From: Pisaster brevispinus
Taxonomy: Eukaryota; Echinodermata; Asteroidea; Forcipulatida; Asteriidae
Direction: 5' to 3'
NCBI GenBank assembly: GCA_023634235.1
Contig: JAMKCF010000001.1
Coordinates: 18,114,258-18,178,257 of the forward strand
Length of the DNA stretch: 64,000 bases
Below are positions 25,111 through 39,472 of this stretch, piece by piece (position 1 is the first letter of the stretch; each line of letters begins with the position of its first letter). The notes under the pieces were generated by a model. It was given only the letters and a program-made list of their open reading frames with translations, made no database searches and was not told the DNA's origin. The translations under genes were made by a program, and so were the position numbers.

Positions 25111-25799
25111 TTCTAGCTTTTCAGCTTGACTCCCTGACTACGTTCTGGCAATTTTGGGGGCATTCAGTGTTGACTAAACTAACTCAAACTGCACCCTTTA
25201 TGAGGTGATTCGCTGGACCGAGTTCGTTGCTCAAAGACGCTTGCAAGGATGTCCTCCATGCAAGGACGTACGTGTCCAATGTGCGTTAAAAAATAAACTT
25301 CCCTTAGTCTTCCACCGTGAAGAGTCTGTGTATTATGTACAAAGTACGCAACAACATCGCTCGTATACGGGACTGGGACTTGATCAAGTTTAGAATCTTA
25401 CAGCCATGGGTTTTTGTACACAGATACAAAACGCGCAATAAATGACGTCATGGTGACGTCGTCTGGCATTTTAGGCCAGCAAACAGTATCCAACTAGTAT
25501 AAAATCGAAAAAAGTTTGACGATCAGACATACACTTTTTGAGATATGGTGGTCTCAAGATTGGCTTATTAAATATTCATGTCATTATAACTGAGTAAATT
25601 AATTAATTAAGTTAAGTTAAGTTAAGTACATTTTACTATAACTTCATGACCTAAGCTTTAATATGATATATGATTTGACTATTTTATACTAAGCCTAGTA
25701 TGAATTTAGGAGGTAACAAAATGCATGTACAAAACCTATGGCATTTTGGTGGAAATAAAGAATAATAATAAGAAAAACAAATAAAAATCCTAACGAAAA

Positions 25800-25965
25800 C
25801 AATAGCTGTTCCGACTCCTACGTCGGAACAGCTAATAATAAAAATCTCGACAAAAACAAAACCTGTTCCGACAGTAAGTTGGAACAGCTTATCATATGAA
25901 AAAAAAATAAAAATCTCGACAAAAACAAAACCTGTTCCGACAGTAAGTCGGAACAGCTAATAATA
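25800..25965. repeat. Left-flank hairpin array (three copies)
   Basis: Three copies of a hairpin of the form ctgttccgac-N-gtcggaacag (25,803-25,830; 25,862-25,889; 25,931-25,957) are separated by aataaaaatctcgacaaaaac. The same hairpin forms the array at 39,520-39,935, so these mark both sides of the homogenised block. Each hairpin is followed at once by CTAAT or CTTAT. Confidence 0.88.
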
Positions 25966-26094
25966 AAAATAATAAAAATAACTAGACACTAAGTGTTTGT
26001 GAACAAACACAAAGCTGTTCCGTTTTGTTGTGCTTTGATTAATTGATCCAGACATTTAAAGTGAGCCTAAGTTCAAGATTGAACGATATGGTTC

Positions 26095-27000
26095 CATTTC
26101 CGGTTGACCCGGAATTAAAGGTCAACATGGGGTTACGGTAACCCAAGGCTTATCTTCATTGCTCAAAGGGTTTATAACTGAAAACAAAGAAAATCGGCTC
26201 TGTAGTTCTTGAGATATGGTCCCACTTCCGGTTGACCTAGAAGTAAGATCAACATTGGGTCACCGTAGAACAAGGCTAATCTTCAATGCTTAAAGGGTAT
26301 ATAACTGAAAGAAATTGAAAATTGGCTAAGTAATTATTGAGATATAGGCCCACTTCCAGTTGACCCGGAAGTAAAGGTCAACATGGGGTCAGGGTTACCC
26401 AAGTTCAATCTTTAATGCTCAAAGGATCTATAACTGAAAAGAAATTGAAAATCGGTTGTGTAGTTCTTGAGATATGGTCCCACTTCCGGTTGACCCCTAG
26501 TAAAGGTCAACATTGGGTCACGATTTCCCAAAACTAATCTCCAATGCCAAGGAGTCTATAACTGAAAAAAGTCTGAAAATCGGTTGTGTAGTTCTTGAGA
26601 TATGGTCTCACTTCCGGTTGACCCGGAAGTAAAGGTCAACATGGGGTCACGGTTACCCAAGGCTGATCTTTGGTGCCCAAGGAGTCTATAACTGAAAAAA
26701 AGTTTGAAAATCGGTTGTGTAGTTCTTGAGATATGGTCCCACTTCTGGTTGACCCCTAAGTAAAGGTTAACATTGGGTCACGATTTCCCAAAGCTAATCT
26801 CCAATGCCCAAGGAGTCTATAACTGAAAAATGTTTGAAAATCGGTTGTGTAGTTCTTGAGATATGGGCCCACTTCCGGTTGACCCCTAAATAAAGGTCAA
26901 CATTGGGTCACGTTTTCCCAAAGCTAATCTCCAATGCCCAAGGAGTCTATAACTGATAAAAGTTTGAAAATCGGCTGTGTACTTCTTGAGATATGGTGCT
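26095..27000 (+). promoter_or_regulatory. Monomer run carrying DR5 and paired ETS-like motifs (representative of all units)
   Basis: A typical monomer contains ACTTCCGG and CCGGAAGT as an inverted pair around ttga, then AGGTCAACATGGGGTCA or the variant AGGTCAACATTGGGTCA. The latter is two AGGTCA-type half-sites in direct orientation spaced by five bases (DR5), the known arrangement for RAR/RXR, and CCGGAAGT is the ETS core. About 50 monomers across the array carry intact or one-off versions. Whether they bind anything is unknown; in satellite DNA the motifs may be coincidental and copied. Confidence 0.55.
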
Positions 27001-27039
27001 GCAAAGATTAACTAGTTAAATATTCAAATGTAGCGCCCG

Positions 27040-27300
27040 GGACAAAATCGTCGAGCGCCCTGGGCAACAGAATCACGACGTACATGTACACATGCACAAG
27101 CCACCGTTTCAATACGCTATAGATCGATATTTTTGTATAAATAGTGTGCAGCGACTGGTACCCAGAAGTCGGCTATTTCGTTACGGCATTTCGCATGCAT
27201 TTTTCTCTGTGTCGCAGGGCATCCTGACTACATTTTTAGTCGATGAACGGAACCTTGTCTCCAAGCCATTGGTGTCCGATTTGTCACTGAATCGTTAATT
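27040..27300 (+). promoter_or_regulatory. Promoter-like module with TATA box, repeated in each array unit
   Basis: The module begins gcgcccgggacaaaatcgtc and contains gtataaatagtgtgcagc, a good TATA box, with an open frame of 68 codons starting MHKPPFQYAIDRYF overlapping it. Equivalent modules start near 28,795, 30,540, 32,555, 34,898, 37,060 and 38,690. The open frame is kept in five copies, but the copies are nearly identical DNA, so this does not show selection. In the unit at 34.9 kb it is shifted by a 2-bp loss, and in the unit at 37.1 kb its end is altered by an insertion. Not called as a gene. Confidence 0.4.
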
Positions 27301-27829
27301 ATCGTGGACATTGTTCTACTTTGATAAGTTTTAATGACCAAGAACATCTCTTATTAAAAGCAATTAACTTTTCAAAACAGTTTATGTAATTTAGGAAACT
27401 AATTCGTAATTTTAATTGAAAATATCGTGTTTTTGACTGTCAAAACATTTGTCCTTTCAGCGCCAAGTGTTTTGTACACAGAACAAAAACGCGCCAACAA
27501 ATGACGTCATTGATGACGTTTTATGATTTTTTTTGCCACGCTACAGAGCTACATAATAAGACGAGTCTATATTTGAAAACAGTTTGAGGATCAGACATAT
27601 ACTTCTTGAGATATGGTGGGAACAAGATTGCCTAATTAAATATTCATGTCATTATAACTCAGCTAATTAATGAAGAACTTGAACAATTTTACTCTTAGCA
27701 TAATTTCATGTTCTAAGCTTCAATTTGATGTAAGATCTGAATCTCCCATATCTATTATTTTAGAGCTTAGGTTCGTACAAAATCGTGTACAAAAGCTATG
27801 GCAATTTTGACAGAAACAAAGAATAAGAA

Positions 27830-27866
<37 letters not shown>

Positions 27867-29581
27867 TAGACACTAAGTGTTTGTGAACAAACACAAAGCT
27901 ATTCCGTTTTGTTGTGCTTTGATTAATTGATCCAGACATTTAAAGTGAGCCTAAGTTCAAGATTGAACGAAATGGTTCCATTTCCGGTTGACCCGGAATT
28001 AAAGGTCAACATGGGGTTACGGTAACCCAAGGCTTATATTCAATGCTCAAAGGGTTTATAACTGAAAACAAAGAAAATTGGCTAAGTAATTATTGAGATA
28101 TAGGCCCACTTCCAGTTGACCCGGAAGTAAAGGTCAACATGGGGTCAGGGTTACCCAAGTTCAATCTTTAATGCTCAAAGGATCTATAACTGAAAAGAAA
28201 TTGAAAATCGGTTGTGTAGTTCTTGAGATATGGTCCCACTTCCGGTTGACCCCTAGTAAAGGTCAACATGGGGTCATGGTTACCCAAGGCTGATCTTTGG
28301 TGCCCAAGGAGTCTATAACTGAAAAAAGTCTGAAAATCGGTTGTGTAGTTCTTGAGATATGGTCTCACTTCCGGTTGACCCGGAAGTAAAGGTCAACATG
28401 GGGTCATGGTTACCCAAGGCTGATCTTTGGTGCCCAAGGAGTCTATAACTGAAAAAAGTTTGAAAATCGGTTGTGTAGTTCTTGAGATATGGTCCCACTT
28501 CTGGTTGACCCCTAAGTAAAGGTCAACATTGGGTCACGGTTTCCCAAAGCTAATCTCCAATGCCCAAGGAGTCTATAACTGAAAAATGTTTGAAAATCGG
28601 TTGTGTAGTTCTTGAGATATGGTCCCACTTCCGGTTGACCCCTAAATAAAGGTCAACATTGGGTCACGTTTTCCCAAAGCTAATCTCCAATGCCCAAGGA
28701 GTCTATAACTGATAAAAGTTTGAAAATCGGCTGTGTACTTCTTGAGATATGGTGCTGCAAAGATTAACTAGTTAAATATTCAAATGTAGCGCCCGGGACA
28801 AGATCGTCGAGCGCCCTGGGCAACAGAATCACGACGTACATGTACACATGCACAAGCCACCGTTTCAATACGCTATAGATCGATATTTTTGTATAAATAG
28901 TGTGCAGCGACTGGTACCCAGAAGTCGGCTATTTCGTTACGGCATTTCGCGTGCATTTTTCTCTGTGTCGCAGGGCATCCTGACTACATTTTTAGTCGAT
29001 GAACGGAACCTTGTCTCCAAGCCATTGGTGTCCGATTTGTCACTGAATCGTTAATTATCGTGGAAATTGTTCTACTTTGATAAGTTTTAATGACCAGGAA
29101 CATCTCTTATTAAAAGCAATTAACTTTTCAAAATAGTTCATGTAATTTAGGAAACTAATTCGTAATTTTAATTGAAAATATCGTGTTTTTGACTGTCAAA
29201 ACATTTGTCCTTTCAGCGCCAAGTGTTTTGTACACAGAACAAAAACGCGCCAACAAATGACGTCATTGATGACGTTTTATGAATTTTTTGCCACGCTACA
29301 GAGCTACATAATAAGACGAGTCTATATTTGAAAACAGTTTGAGGGTCAGACATATACTTCTTGAGATATGGTGGGAACAAGATTGCCTAATTAAATATTC
29401 ATGTCATTATAACTCAGATAATTAATGAAGAACTTGAACAATTTTACTCTCAGCATAATTTCATGTTCTAAGCTTCAATTTGATGTAAGATCTGAATCTC
29501 CCATATCTATTATTTTAGAGCTTAGGTTCGTACAAAATCGTGTACAAAAGCTATGGCAATTTTGACAGAAACAAAGAATAA

Positions 29582-29618
<37 letters not shown>

Positions 29619-31334
29619 TAGACACTAAGTGTTTGTGAACAAACACAAAGCTATTCCGTTTTGTTGTGCTTTGATTAATTGATCCAGACATTTAAAGTGA
29701 GCCTAAGTTCAAGATTGAACGAAATGGTTCCATTTCCGGTTGACCCGGAATTAAAGGTCAACATGGGGTTACGGTAACCCAAGGCTTATATTCAATGCTC
29801 AAAGGGTTTATAACTGAAAACAAAGAAAATTGGCTAAGTAATTATTGAGATATAGGCCCACTTCCAGTTGACCCGGAAGTAAAGGTCAACATGGGGTCAG
29901 GGTTACCCAAGTTCAATCTTTAATGCTCAAAGGATCTATAACTGAAAAGAAATTGAAAATCGGTTGTGTAGTTCTTGAGATATGGTCCCACTTCCGGTTG
30001 ACCCCTAGTAAAGGTCAACATGGGGTCATGGTTACCCAAGGCTGATCTTTGGTGCCCAAGGAGTCTATAACTGAAAAAAGTCTGAAAATCGGTTGTGTAG
30101 TTCTTGAGATATGGTCTCACTTCCGGTTGACCCGGAAGTAAAGGTCAACATGGGGTCATGGTTACCCAAGGCTGATCTTTGGTGCCCAAGGAGTCTATAA
30201 CTGAAAAAAGTTTGAAAATCGGTTGTGTAGTTCTTGAGATATGGTCCCACTTCTGGTTGACCCCTAAGTAAAGGTCAACATTGGGTCACGGTTTCCCAAA
30301 GCTAATCTCCAATGCCCAAGGAGTCTATAACTGAAAAATGTTTGAAAATCGGTTGTGTAGTTCTTGAGATATGGTCCCACTTCCGGTTGACCCCTAAATA
30401 AAGGTCAACATTGGGTCACGTTTTCCCAAAGCTAATCTCCAATGCCCAAGGAGTCTATAACTGATAAAAGTTTGAAAATCGGCTGTGTACTTCTTGAGAT
30501 ATGGTGCTGCAAAGATTAACTAGTTAAATATTCAAATGTAGCGCCCGGGACAAGATCGTCGAGCGCCCTGGGCAACAGAATCACGACGTACATGTACACA
30601 TGCACAAGCCACCGTTTCAATACGCTATAGATCGATATTTTTGTATAAATAGTGTGCAGCGACTGGTACCCAGAAGTCGGCTATTTCGTTACGGCATTTC
30701 GCGTGCATTTTTCTCTGTGTCGCAGGGCATCCTGACTACATTTTTAGTCGATGAACGGAACCTTGTCTCCAAGCCATTGGTGTCCGATTTGTCACTGAAT
30801 CGTTAATTATCGTGGAAATTGTTCTACTTTGATAAGTTTTAATGACCAGGAACATCTCTTATTAAAAGCAATTAACTTTTCAAAATAGTTCATGTAATTT
30901 AGGAAACTAATTCGTAATTTTAATTGAAAATATCGTGTTTTTGACTGTCAAAACATTTGTCCTTTCAGCGCCAAGTGTTTTGTACACAGAACAAAAACGC
31001 GCCAACAAATGACGTCATTGATGACGTTTTATGAATTTTTTGCCACGCTACAGAGCTACATAATAAGACGAGTCTATATTTGAAAACAGTTTGAGGGTCA
31101 GACATATACTTCTTGAGATATGGTGGGAACAAGATTGCCTAATTAAATATTCATGTCATTATAACTCAGATAATTAATGAAGAACTTGAACAATTTTACT
31201 CTCAGCATAATTTCATGTTCTAAGCTTCAATTTGATGTAAGATCTGAATCTCCCATATCTATTATTTTAGAGCTTAGGTTCGTACAAAATCGTGTACAAA
31301 AGCTATGGCAATTTTGACAAACAAAGAATAAGAA

Positions 31335-31374
<40 letters not shown>

Positions 31375-34300
31375 TAGACACTAAGTGTTTGTGAACAAAC
31401 ACAAAGCTATTCCGTTTTGTTGTGCTTTGATTAATTGATCCAGACATTTAAAGTGAGCCTAAGTTCAAGATTGATTGAAATGGTTCCATTTCCGGTTGAC
31501 CCGGAATTAAAGGTCAACATGGGGTTACGGTAACCCAAGGCTTATATTCAATGCTCAAAGGGTTTATAACTGAAAACAAAGAAAATTGGCTAAGTAATTA
31601 TTGAGATATAGGCCCACTTCCAGTTGACCCGGAAGTAAAGGTCAACATGGGGTCAGGGTTACCCAAGTTCAATCTTTAATGCTCAAAGGATCTATAACTG
31701 AAAAGAAATTGAAAATCGGTTGTGTAGTTCTTGAGATATGGTCCCACTTCCGGTTGACCCCTAGTAAAGGTCAACATGGGGTCATGGTTACCCAAGGCTA
31801 ATCTTTGGTGCCCAAGGAGTCTATAACTGAAAAAAGTCTGAAAATCGGTTGTGTAGTTCTTGAGATATGGTCTCACTTCCGGTTGACCCGGAAGTAAAGG
31901 TCAACATGGGGTCATGGTTACCCAAGGCTGATCTTTGGTGCCCAAGGAGTCTATAACTGAAAAAAGTTTGAAAATCGGTTGTGTAGTTCTTGAGATATGG
32001 TCCCACTTCTGGTTGACCCCTAAGTAAAGGTCAACATTGGGTCACGGTTTCCCAAAGCTAATCTCCAATGCCCAAGGAGTCTATAACTGAAAAATGTTTG
32101 AAAATCGGTTGTGTAGTTCTTGAGATATGGTCTCACTTCCGGTTGACCCGGAAGTAAAGGTCAACATGGGGTCATGGTTACCCAAGGCTGATCTTTGGTG
32201 CCCAAGGAGTCTATAACTGAAAAAAGTTTGAAAATCGGTTGTGTAGTTCTTGAGATATGGTCCCACTTCTGGTTGACCCCTAAGTAAAGGTCAACATTGG
32301 GTCACGGTTTCCCAAAGCTAATCTCCAATGCCCAAGGAGTCTATAACTGAAAAATGTTTGAAAATCGGTTGTGTAGTTCTTGAGATATGGTCCCACTTCC
32401 GGTTGACCCCTAAATAAAGGTCAACATTGGGTCACGTTTTCCCAAAGCTAATCTCCAATGCCCAAGGAGTCTATAACTGATAAAAGTTTGAAAATCGGCT
32501 GTGTACTTCTTGAGATATGGTGCTGCAAAGATTAACTAGTTAAATATTCAAATGTAGCGCCCGGGACAAGATCGTCGAGCGCCCTGGGCAACAGAATCAC
32601 GACGTACATGTACACATGCACAAGCCACCGTTTCAATACGCTATAGATCGATATTTTTGTATAAATAGTGTGCAGCGACTGGTACCCAGAAGTCGGCTAT
32701 TTCGTTACGGCATTTCGCGTGCATTTTTCTCTGTGTCGCAGGGCATCCTGACTACATTTTTAGTCGATGAACGGAACCTTGTCTCCAAGCCATTGGTGTC
32801 CGATTTGTCACTGAATCGTTAATTATCGTGGAAATTGTTCTACTTTGATAAGTTTTAATGACCAGGAACATCTCTTATTAAAAGCAATTAACTTTTCAAA
32901 ATAGTTCATGTAATTTAGGAAACTAATTCGTAATTTTAATTGAAAATATCGTGTTTTTGACTGTCAAAACATTTGTCCTTTCAGCGCCAAGTGTTTTGTA
33001 CACAGAACAAAAACGCGCCAACAAATGACGTCATTGATGACGTTTTATGAATTTTTTGCCACGCTACAGAGCTACATAATAAGACGAGTCTATATTTGAA
33101 AACAGTTTGAGGGTCAGACATATACTTCTTGAGATATGGTGGGAACAAGATTGCCTAATTAAATATTCATGTCATTATAACTCAGATAATTAATGAAGAA
33201 CTTGAACAATTTTACTCTCAGCATAATTTCATGTTCTAAGCTTCAATTTGATGTAAGATCTGAATCTCCCATATCTATTATTTTAGAGCTTAGGTTCGTA
33301 CAAAATCGTGTACAAAAGCTATGGCAATTTTGACAGAAACAAAGAATAACTAGACACTAAAGCTGTTCCGTTTTGTTGTGCTTTGATTAATTGATCCAGA
33401 CATTTAAAGTGAGCCTAAGTTCAAGATTGAACGATATGGTTCCATTTCCGGTTGACCCGGAATTAAAGGTCAACATGGGGTTACGGTAACCCAAGGCTTA
33501 TATTCAATGCTCAAAGGGTTTATAACTGAAAACAAAGAAAATTGGCTAAGTAATTATTGAGATATAGGCCCACTTCCAGTTGACCCGGAAGTAAAGGTCA
33601 ACATGGGGTCAGGGTTACCCAAGTTCAATCTTTAATGCTCAAAGGATCTATAACTGAAAAGAAATTGAAAATTGGTTGTGTAGTTCTTGAGATATGGTCC
33701 CACTTCCGGTTGACCCCTAGTAAAGGTCAACATGGGGTCATGGTTACCCAAGGCTGATCTTTGGTGCCCAAGGAGTCTATAACTGAAAAAAGTTTGAAAA
33801 TCGGTTGTGTAGTTCTTGAGATATGGTCTCACTTCCGGTTGACCCGGAAGTAAAGGTCAACATGGGGTTACGGTAACCCAAGGCTTATCTTCATTGCTCA
33901 AAGGGTTTATAACTGAAAACAAAGAAAATCGGCTCTGTAGTTCTTGAGATATGGTCCCACTTCCGGTTGACCTAGAAGTAAGATCAACATTGGGTCACGG
34001 TAGAACAAGGCTAATCTTCAATGCTCAAAGACTCTATCACTGACAAAAATTTGAAAATGGGTTGTGTAATTCTTGAGTAATGATCCCACTTCCGGTTGAC
34101 CCGGAAGGAAAGGTTAACATGGGGTCATGGTAACCCTAGTTTAATACTCAATGCTTAAAGGGTATATAACTGAAAGAAATTGAAAATTGGCTAAGTAATT
34201 ATTGAGATATAGGCCCACTTCCAGTTGACCCGGAAGTAAAGGTCAACATGGGGTCAGGGTTACCAAAGTTCAATCTTTAATGCTCAAAGGATCTATAACT

Positions 34301-37300
34301 GAAAAGAAATTGAAAATCGGTTGTGTAGTTCTTGAGATAGGGTCCCACTTCCGGTTGACCCCTAGTAAAGGTCAACATTGGGTCACGATTTCCCAAAACT
34401 AATCTCCAATGCCAAGGAGTCTATAACTGAAAAAAGTTTGAAAATCGGTTGTGTAGTTCTTGAGATATGGTCTCACTTCCGGTTGACCCGGAAGTAAAGG
34501 TCAACATTGGGTCATGGTTACCCAAGGCTTATCTTTGGTGCCCAAGGAGTCTATAACTGAAAAAAGTTTGAAAATCGGTTGTGTAGTTCTTGAGATATGG
34601 TCCCACTTCTGGTTGACCCCTAAGTAAAGATCAACATTGGGTCACGATTTCCCAAAGCTAATCTCCAATGCCCAAGGAGTCTATAACTGAAATATGTTTG
34701 AAAATCGGTTGTGTAGTTCTTGAGATATGGTCCCACTTCCGGTTGACCCCTAAATAAAGGTCAACATTGGGTCACGTTTTCCCAAAGCTAATCTCCAATG
34801 CCCAAGGAGTCTATAACTGATAAAAGTTTGAAAATCGGCTGTGTACTTCTGGAGATATGGTGCTGCAAAGATTAACTAGTTTAATATTCAAATGTAGCGC
34901 CCGGGACAAAATCGTCGAGCGCCCTGGGCAACAGAATCACGACGTACATGTACACATGCACAAGCCACCGTTTCAATACGCTATAGATCGATATTTTTGT
35001 ATAAATAGTGTGCAGCGACTGGTACCCAGAAGTCGGCTATTTCGTTACGGCATTTCGCGTGCATTTTTCTGTGTCGCAGGGCATCCTGACTACATTTTTA
35101 GTGGATGAACGGAACCTTGTCTCCAAGCCATTGGTGTCCGATTTGTCACTGAATCGTTAATTATCGTAGAAATTGTTCTACTTTGATTAGTTTTAATAAC
35201 CAGGAACATCTCTTATTAAAAGCAATTAACTTTTCAAAACAGTTTATGTAATTTAGGAAACTAATTCGTAATTTTAATTGAAAATATCGTGTTTTTGACT
35301 GTCAAAACATTTGCACTTTCAGCGCCTAATGTTTTGTACACAGAACAAAATCGCGCCAACAAATGACGTCATTGATGACGTTTTATGAATTTTTTGTCAC
35401 GCTGCGTAGCTACATAATAAGACGAGTCTATATTTGAAAACAGTTTGAGGATCAGACATATACTTCTTGAGTTATGGTGGGAACAAGATTGCCTAATTAA
35501 ATATTCATGTCATTATAACTCAGCTAATTAATGAAGAACTTGAACAATTTTACTCTTAGCATAATTTCATGTACTAAGCTTCAGTTTGATACAAGAATTA
35601 AGTCTCCCATTTTTATTTTTTTAGAGATTAGGTTCGTACAAAATCGTGTACAAAAGCTATGGCAATTTTGACAGAAACAAAGAATAATAATAACTAGACA
35701 TTAAGTGTTTGTGAACAAACACAAAGCTGTTCCGTTTTGTTGTACTTTGATTTACTGATCCAGACATTTAAACTGAGCCTAAATTCAAGATTGAACGATA
35801 TGGTTCCACTTCTGGTTGACCCGGAATTAAAGGTCAACATGGGGTTACGGTAACCTAAGGCTAATCTTCAATGCTCAAAGCGATATAACTGAAAAAAAAG
35901 AAAATCGGCTGTGTAGTTCTTGAGATATGGTCCCACTTCCGGTTGACCTAGAAGTAAGGTCAACATTGGGTCACGGTAGAACAAGGCTAATTTTCAATGC
36001 TCAAAGACTCTATCACCGAAAAAAAATAGAAAATGGTTGTGTAATGAGTTGAGTAATGATCCCACTTCCGGTTGACCCGGAAGTAAAGGTTAACATGGGG
36101 TCATGGTAACCCTAGTTAAATATTCAAAGCTTTAAGGGTATATAACTGAAACAAATTGAAAATTGGCCAAGTAATTATTGAGATATAGGCCCACTTCCGG
36201 TTGACCCGGAAGAAAAGGTCAACATGGGTCAGGGTAACCCAAGTTCAATATTTAATGCTCAAAGGATCTATAACTGAAAATAAGTTGAAAATCGGTTGTG
36301 TAGTTCTTTAGATATGTTCCAACTTCCGGTTGACCCCTAGTAAAGGTCAACATTGAGTCACGATTTCCCAAAACTAATCTCCAATGCCCAAGGAGTCTAT
36401 AACTGAAAAAAGTTTGAAAATCGGTTGTGTAATTCTTGAGTTATCGTCTCACTTCCGGTTGACCTGGAAGTAAAGGTCAACATGGGGTCATGGTTACCCA
36501 AGGCTGATCTTTAGTGCTCAAGGAGTCTAACTGAAAAAAGTTTGAAATTCGGTTGTGTAGTTCTTGAGATATGGTCCCACTTCCGGTTGACCCCTAGTAA
36601 AGGTCAACATTGGGTCACGATTTCCCAAAAACTAATCTCAAATGCCCAAGGAGTCTATAACTGAAAAAAGTTTGAAAATTTGTTGTGTAGTTCTTGAGAT
36701 ATGGTCCCACTTCCGGTTGACCCCTAACAAAAGGTCAACATTGGGTCACGATTTCCCAAAGCTATTCTCCAATGCCCAAGGAGTCTATAACTGAAAAAAG
36801 TTTTTAAATCGGTTGTGTAGTTCTTGAGATATGGTCCCACTTCCGGTTGACCCCTAACAAAAGGTCAACATTGGGTCACGATTTCCCAAAGCTATTCTCC
36901 AATGCCCAAGGAGTCTATAACTGAAAAAAGTTTGAAAATCGGCTGTGTACTTCTTGAGATATGGTGCTGCAAAGATTAACTAGTTAAATATTCAAATAAA
37001 TCAATTAAGAATGTTTATAAAAATTTACATTTAGAGTTAAGCTTAAGTTCAAAAAATGTAGCGCCGCGCCCGGGACAAAATCGTCGAGCGCACCGGGCAA
37101 CAGAATCACGACGTACATGTACACATGCACAAGCCACCGTTTCAATACGCTATAGATCGATATTTTTGTATAAATAGTGTGCAGCGACTGGTACCCAGAA
37201 GTCGGCTATTTCGTTACGGCATTTCGCGTGCATTTTTCTCTGTGTCGCAGGGCATCCTGACTACATTTTTAGTCGATGAACGGAACATTGTCTCCAAGAC

Positions 37301-39472
37301 TCAATAATATGGCTAGCCATTGGTGTCCGATTTGTCACTGAATCGTTAATTATCGTGGAAATTTTTCTACTTTGATTAGTTTTAATAACCAGGAACATCT
37401 CTTATTAAAAGCAATTAACTTTTCAAAACAGTTTATGTAATTTAGGAAACTAATTCGTAATTTTAATTGAAAATATCGTGTTTTTGACTGTCAAAACATT
37501 TGCACTTTTAGCGCCAGTGGTGTTTTGTACACAGAACAAAATCGCGCCACAAATGACGTCATTGATGACGTTTTATGAATTTTTTGCCACGCTGCGTAGC
37601 TACATAATAAGACGAGTCTAGATTTGAAAACAGTTTGAGGATCAGACATATACTTCTTGAGATATGGTGGGAACAAGATTGCCTAATTAAATATTCATGT
37701 CATTATAACTCAGCTAATTAATGAAGAATTTGAACAATATTACTCTTAGCATAATTTCATGTACTAAGCTTCAGTTTGATATAAGAATTAAGTCTCCCAT
37801 TTTTATTATTTTAGAGTTTAGGTTCGTACAAAATCGTGTTCAAATGCTATGGCGATTTTGACAGAAACAAAGAATAATAATAATAAAAACTAGACACTAA
37901 GTGTTTGTGAACAAACACAAAGCTGTTCCGTTTTGTTGTGCTTTGATTAATTGATCCAGACATTTAAAGTGAGCCTAAGTTCAAGATTGAACGATATGGT
38001 TCCATTTCCGGTTGACCCGGAATTAAAGGTCAACATGGGGTCAGGGTTACCCAAGTTCAATCTTTAATGCTCAAAGGATCTATAACTGAAAAGAAATTGA
38101 AAATCGGTTTTGTAGTTCTTGAGATATGGTCCCACTTCCGGTTGACCCCTAGTAAAGGTCAACATGGGGTCATGGTTACCTAAGGCTGATCTTTGGTGCC
38201 CAAGGAGTCTATAACTGAAAAAAAGGTTGAAAATCGGTTGTGTAGTTCTTGAGATATGGTCTCACTTCCGGTTGACCCGAAAGTAAAGGTCAACATGGGG
38301 TCATGGTTACCCAAGGCTGATCTTTGGTGCCCAAGGAGTCTATAACTGAAAAAAGTTTGAAAATCGGTTGTGTAGTTCTTGAGATATGGTCCCACTTCTG
38401 GTTGACCCCTAAGTAAAGGTCAACATTGGGTCACGGTTTCCCAAAGCTAATCTCCAATGCCCAAGGAGTCTATAACTGAAAAATGTTTGAAAATCGGTTG
38501 TGTAGTTCTTGAGATATGGTCCCACTTCCGGTTGACCCCTAAATAAAGGTCAACATTGGATCACGTTTTCCCAAAGCTAATCTCCAATGCCCAAGGAGTC
38601 TATAACTGATAAAAGTTTGAAAATCGGCTGTGTACTTCTTGAGATATGGTGCTGCAAAGATTAACTAGTTAAATATTCAAATGTAGCGCCCGGGACAAAA
38701 TCGTCGAGCGCCCTGGGCAACAGAATCACGACGTACATGTACACATGCACAAGCCACCGTTTCAATACGCTATAGATCGATATTTTTGTATAAATAGTGT
38801 GCAGCGACTGGTACCCAGAAGTCGGCTATTTCGTTACGGCATTTCGCGTGCATTTTTCTCTGTGTCGCAGGGCATCCTGACTACATTTTTAGTCGATGAA
38901 CGGAACCTTGTCTCCAAGCCATTGGTGTCCGATTTGTCACTGAATCGTTAATTATCGTGGAAATTGTTCTACTTTGATTAGTTTTAATGACCAGGAACAT
39001 CTCTTATTAAAAGCAATTAACTTTTCAAAACAGTTTATGTAATTTAGGAAACTAATTCGTAATTTTAATTGAAAATATCGTGTTTTTGACTGTCAAAACA
39101 TTTGCCCTTTCAGCGCCAAGTGTTTTGTACACAGAGCAAAAACGCGCCAACAAATGACGTCATTGATGACGTTTTATGAATTTTTTGCCACGCTACAGAG
39201 CTACATAATAAGACGAGTCTATGATTGAAAACAGTTTGAGGATCAGACATATACTTCTTGAGATATGGTGGGAACAAGATTGCCTAATTAAATATTCATG
39301 TCATTATAACTCAGCTAATTAATGAAGAACTTGAACAATTTTACTCTTAGCATAATTTCATGTTCTAAGCTTCAATTTGATGTAAGATCTGAATCTCCCA
39401 TATCTATTATTTTAGAGCTTAGGTTCGTACAAAATCGTGTACAAAAGCTATGGCAATTTTGACAGAAACAAA

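Noticed and set aside
28168..38395. Minus-strand frames such as MGPYLKNYTTDFQTFF repeated many times
   Set aside because: These are translations of the 130-bp monomer.
27092..38951. Seven near-identical 60-83 codon open frames (MHKPPFQY...) as a gene family
   Set aside because: The units are nearly identical at DNA level, so conservation of the frame carries no evidence of selection, and two copies are shifted or altered.
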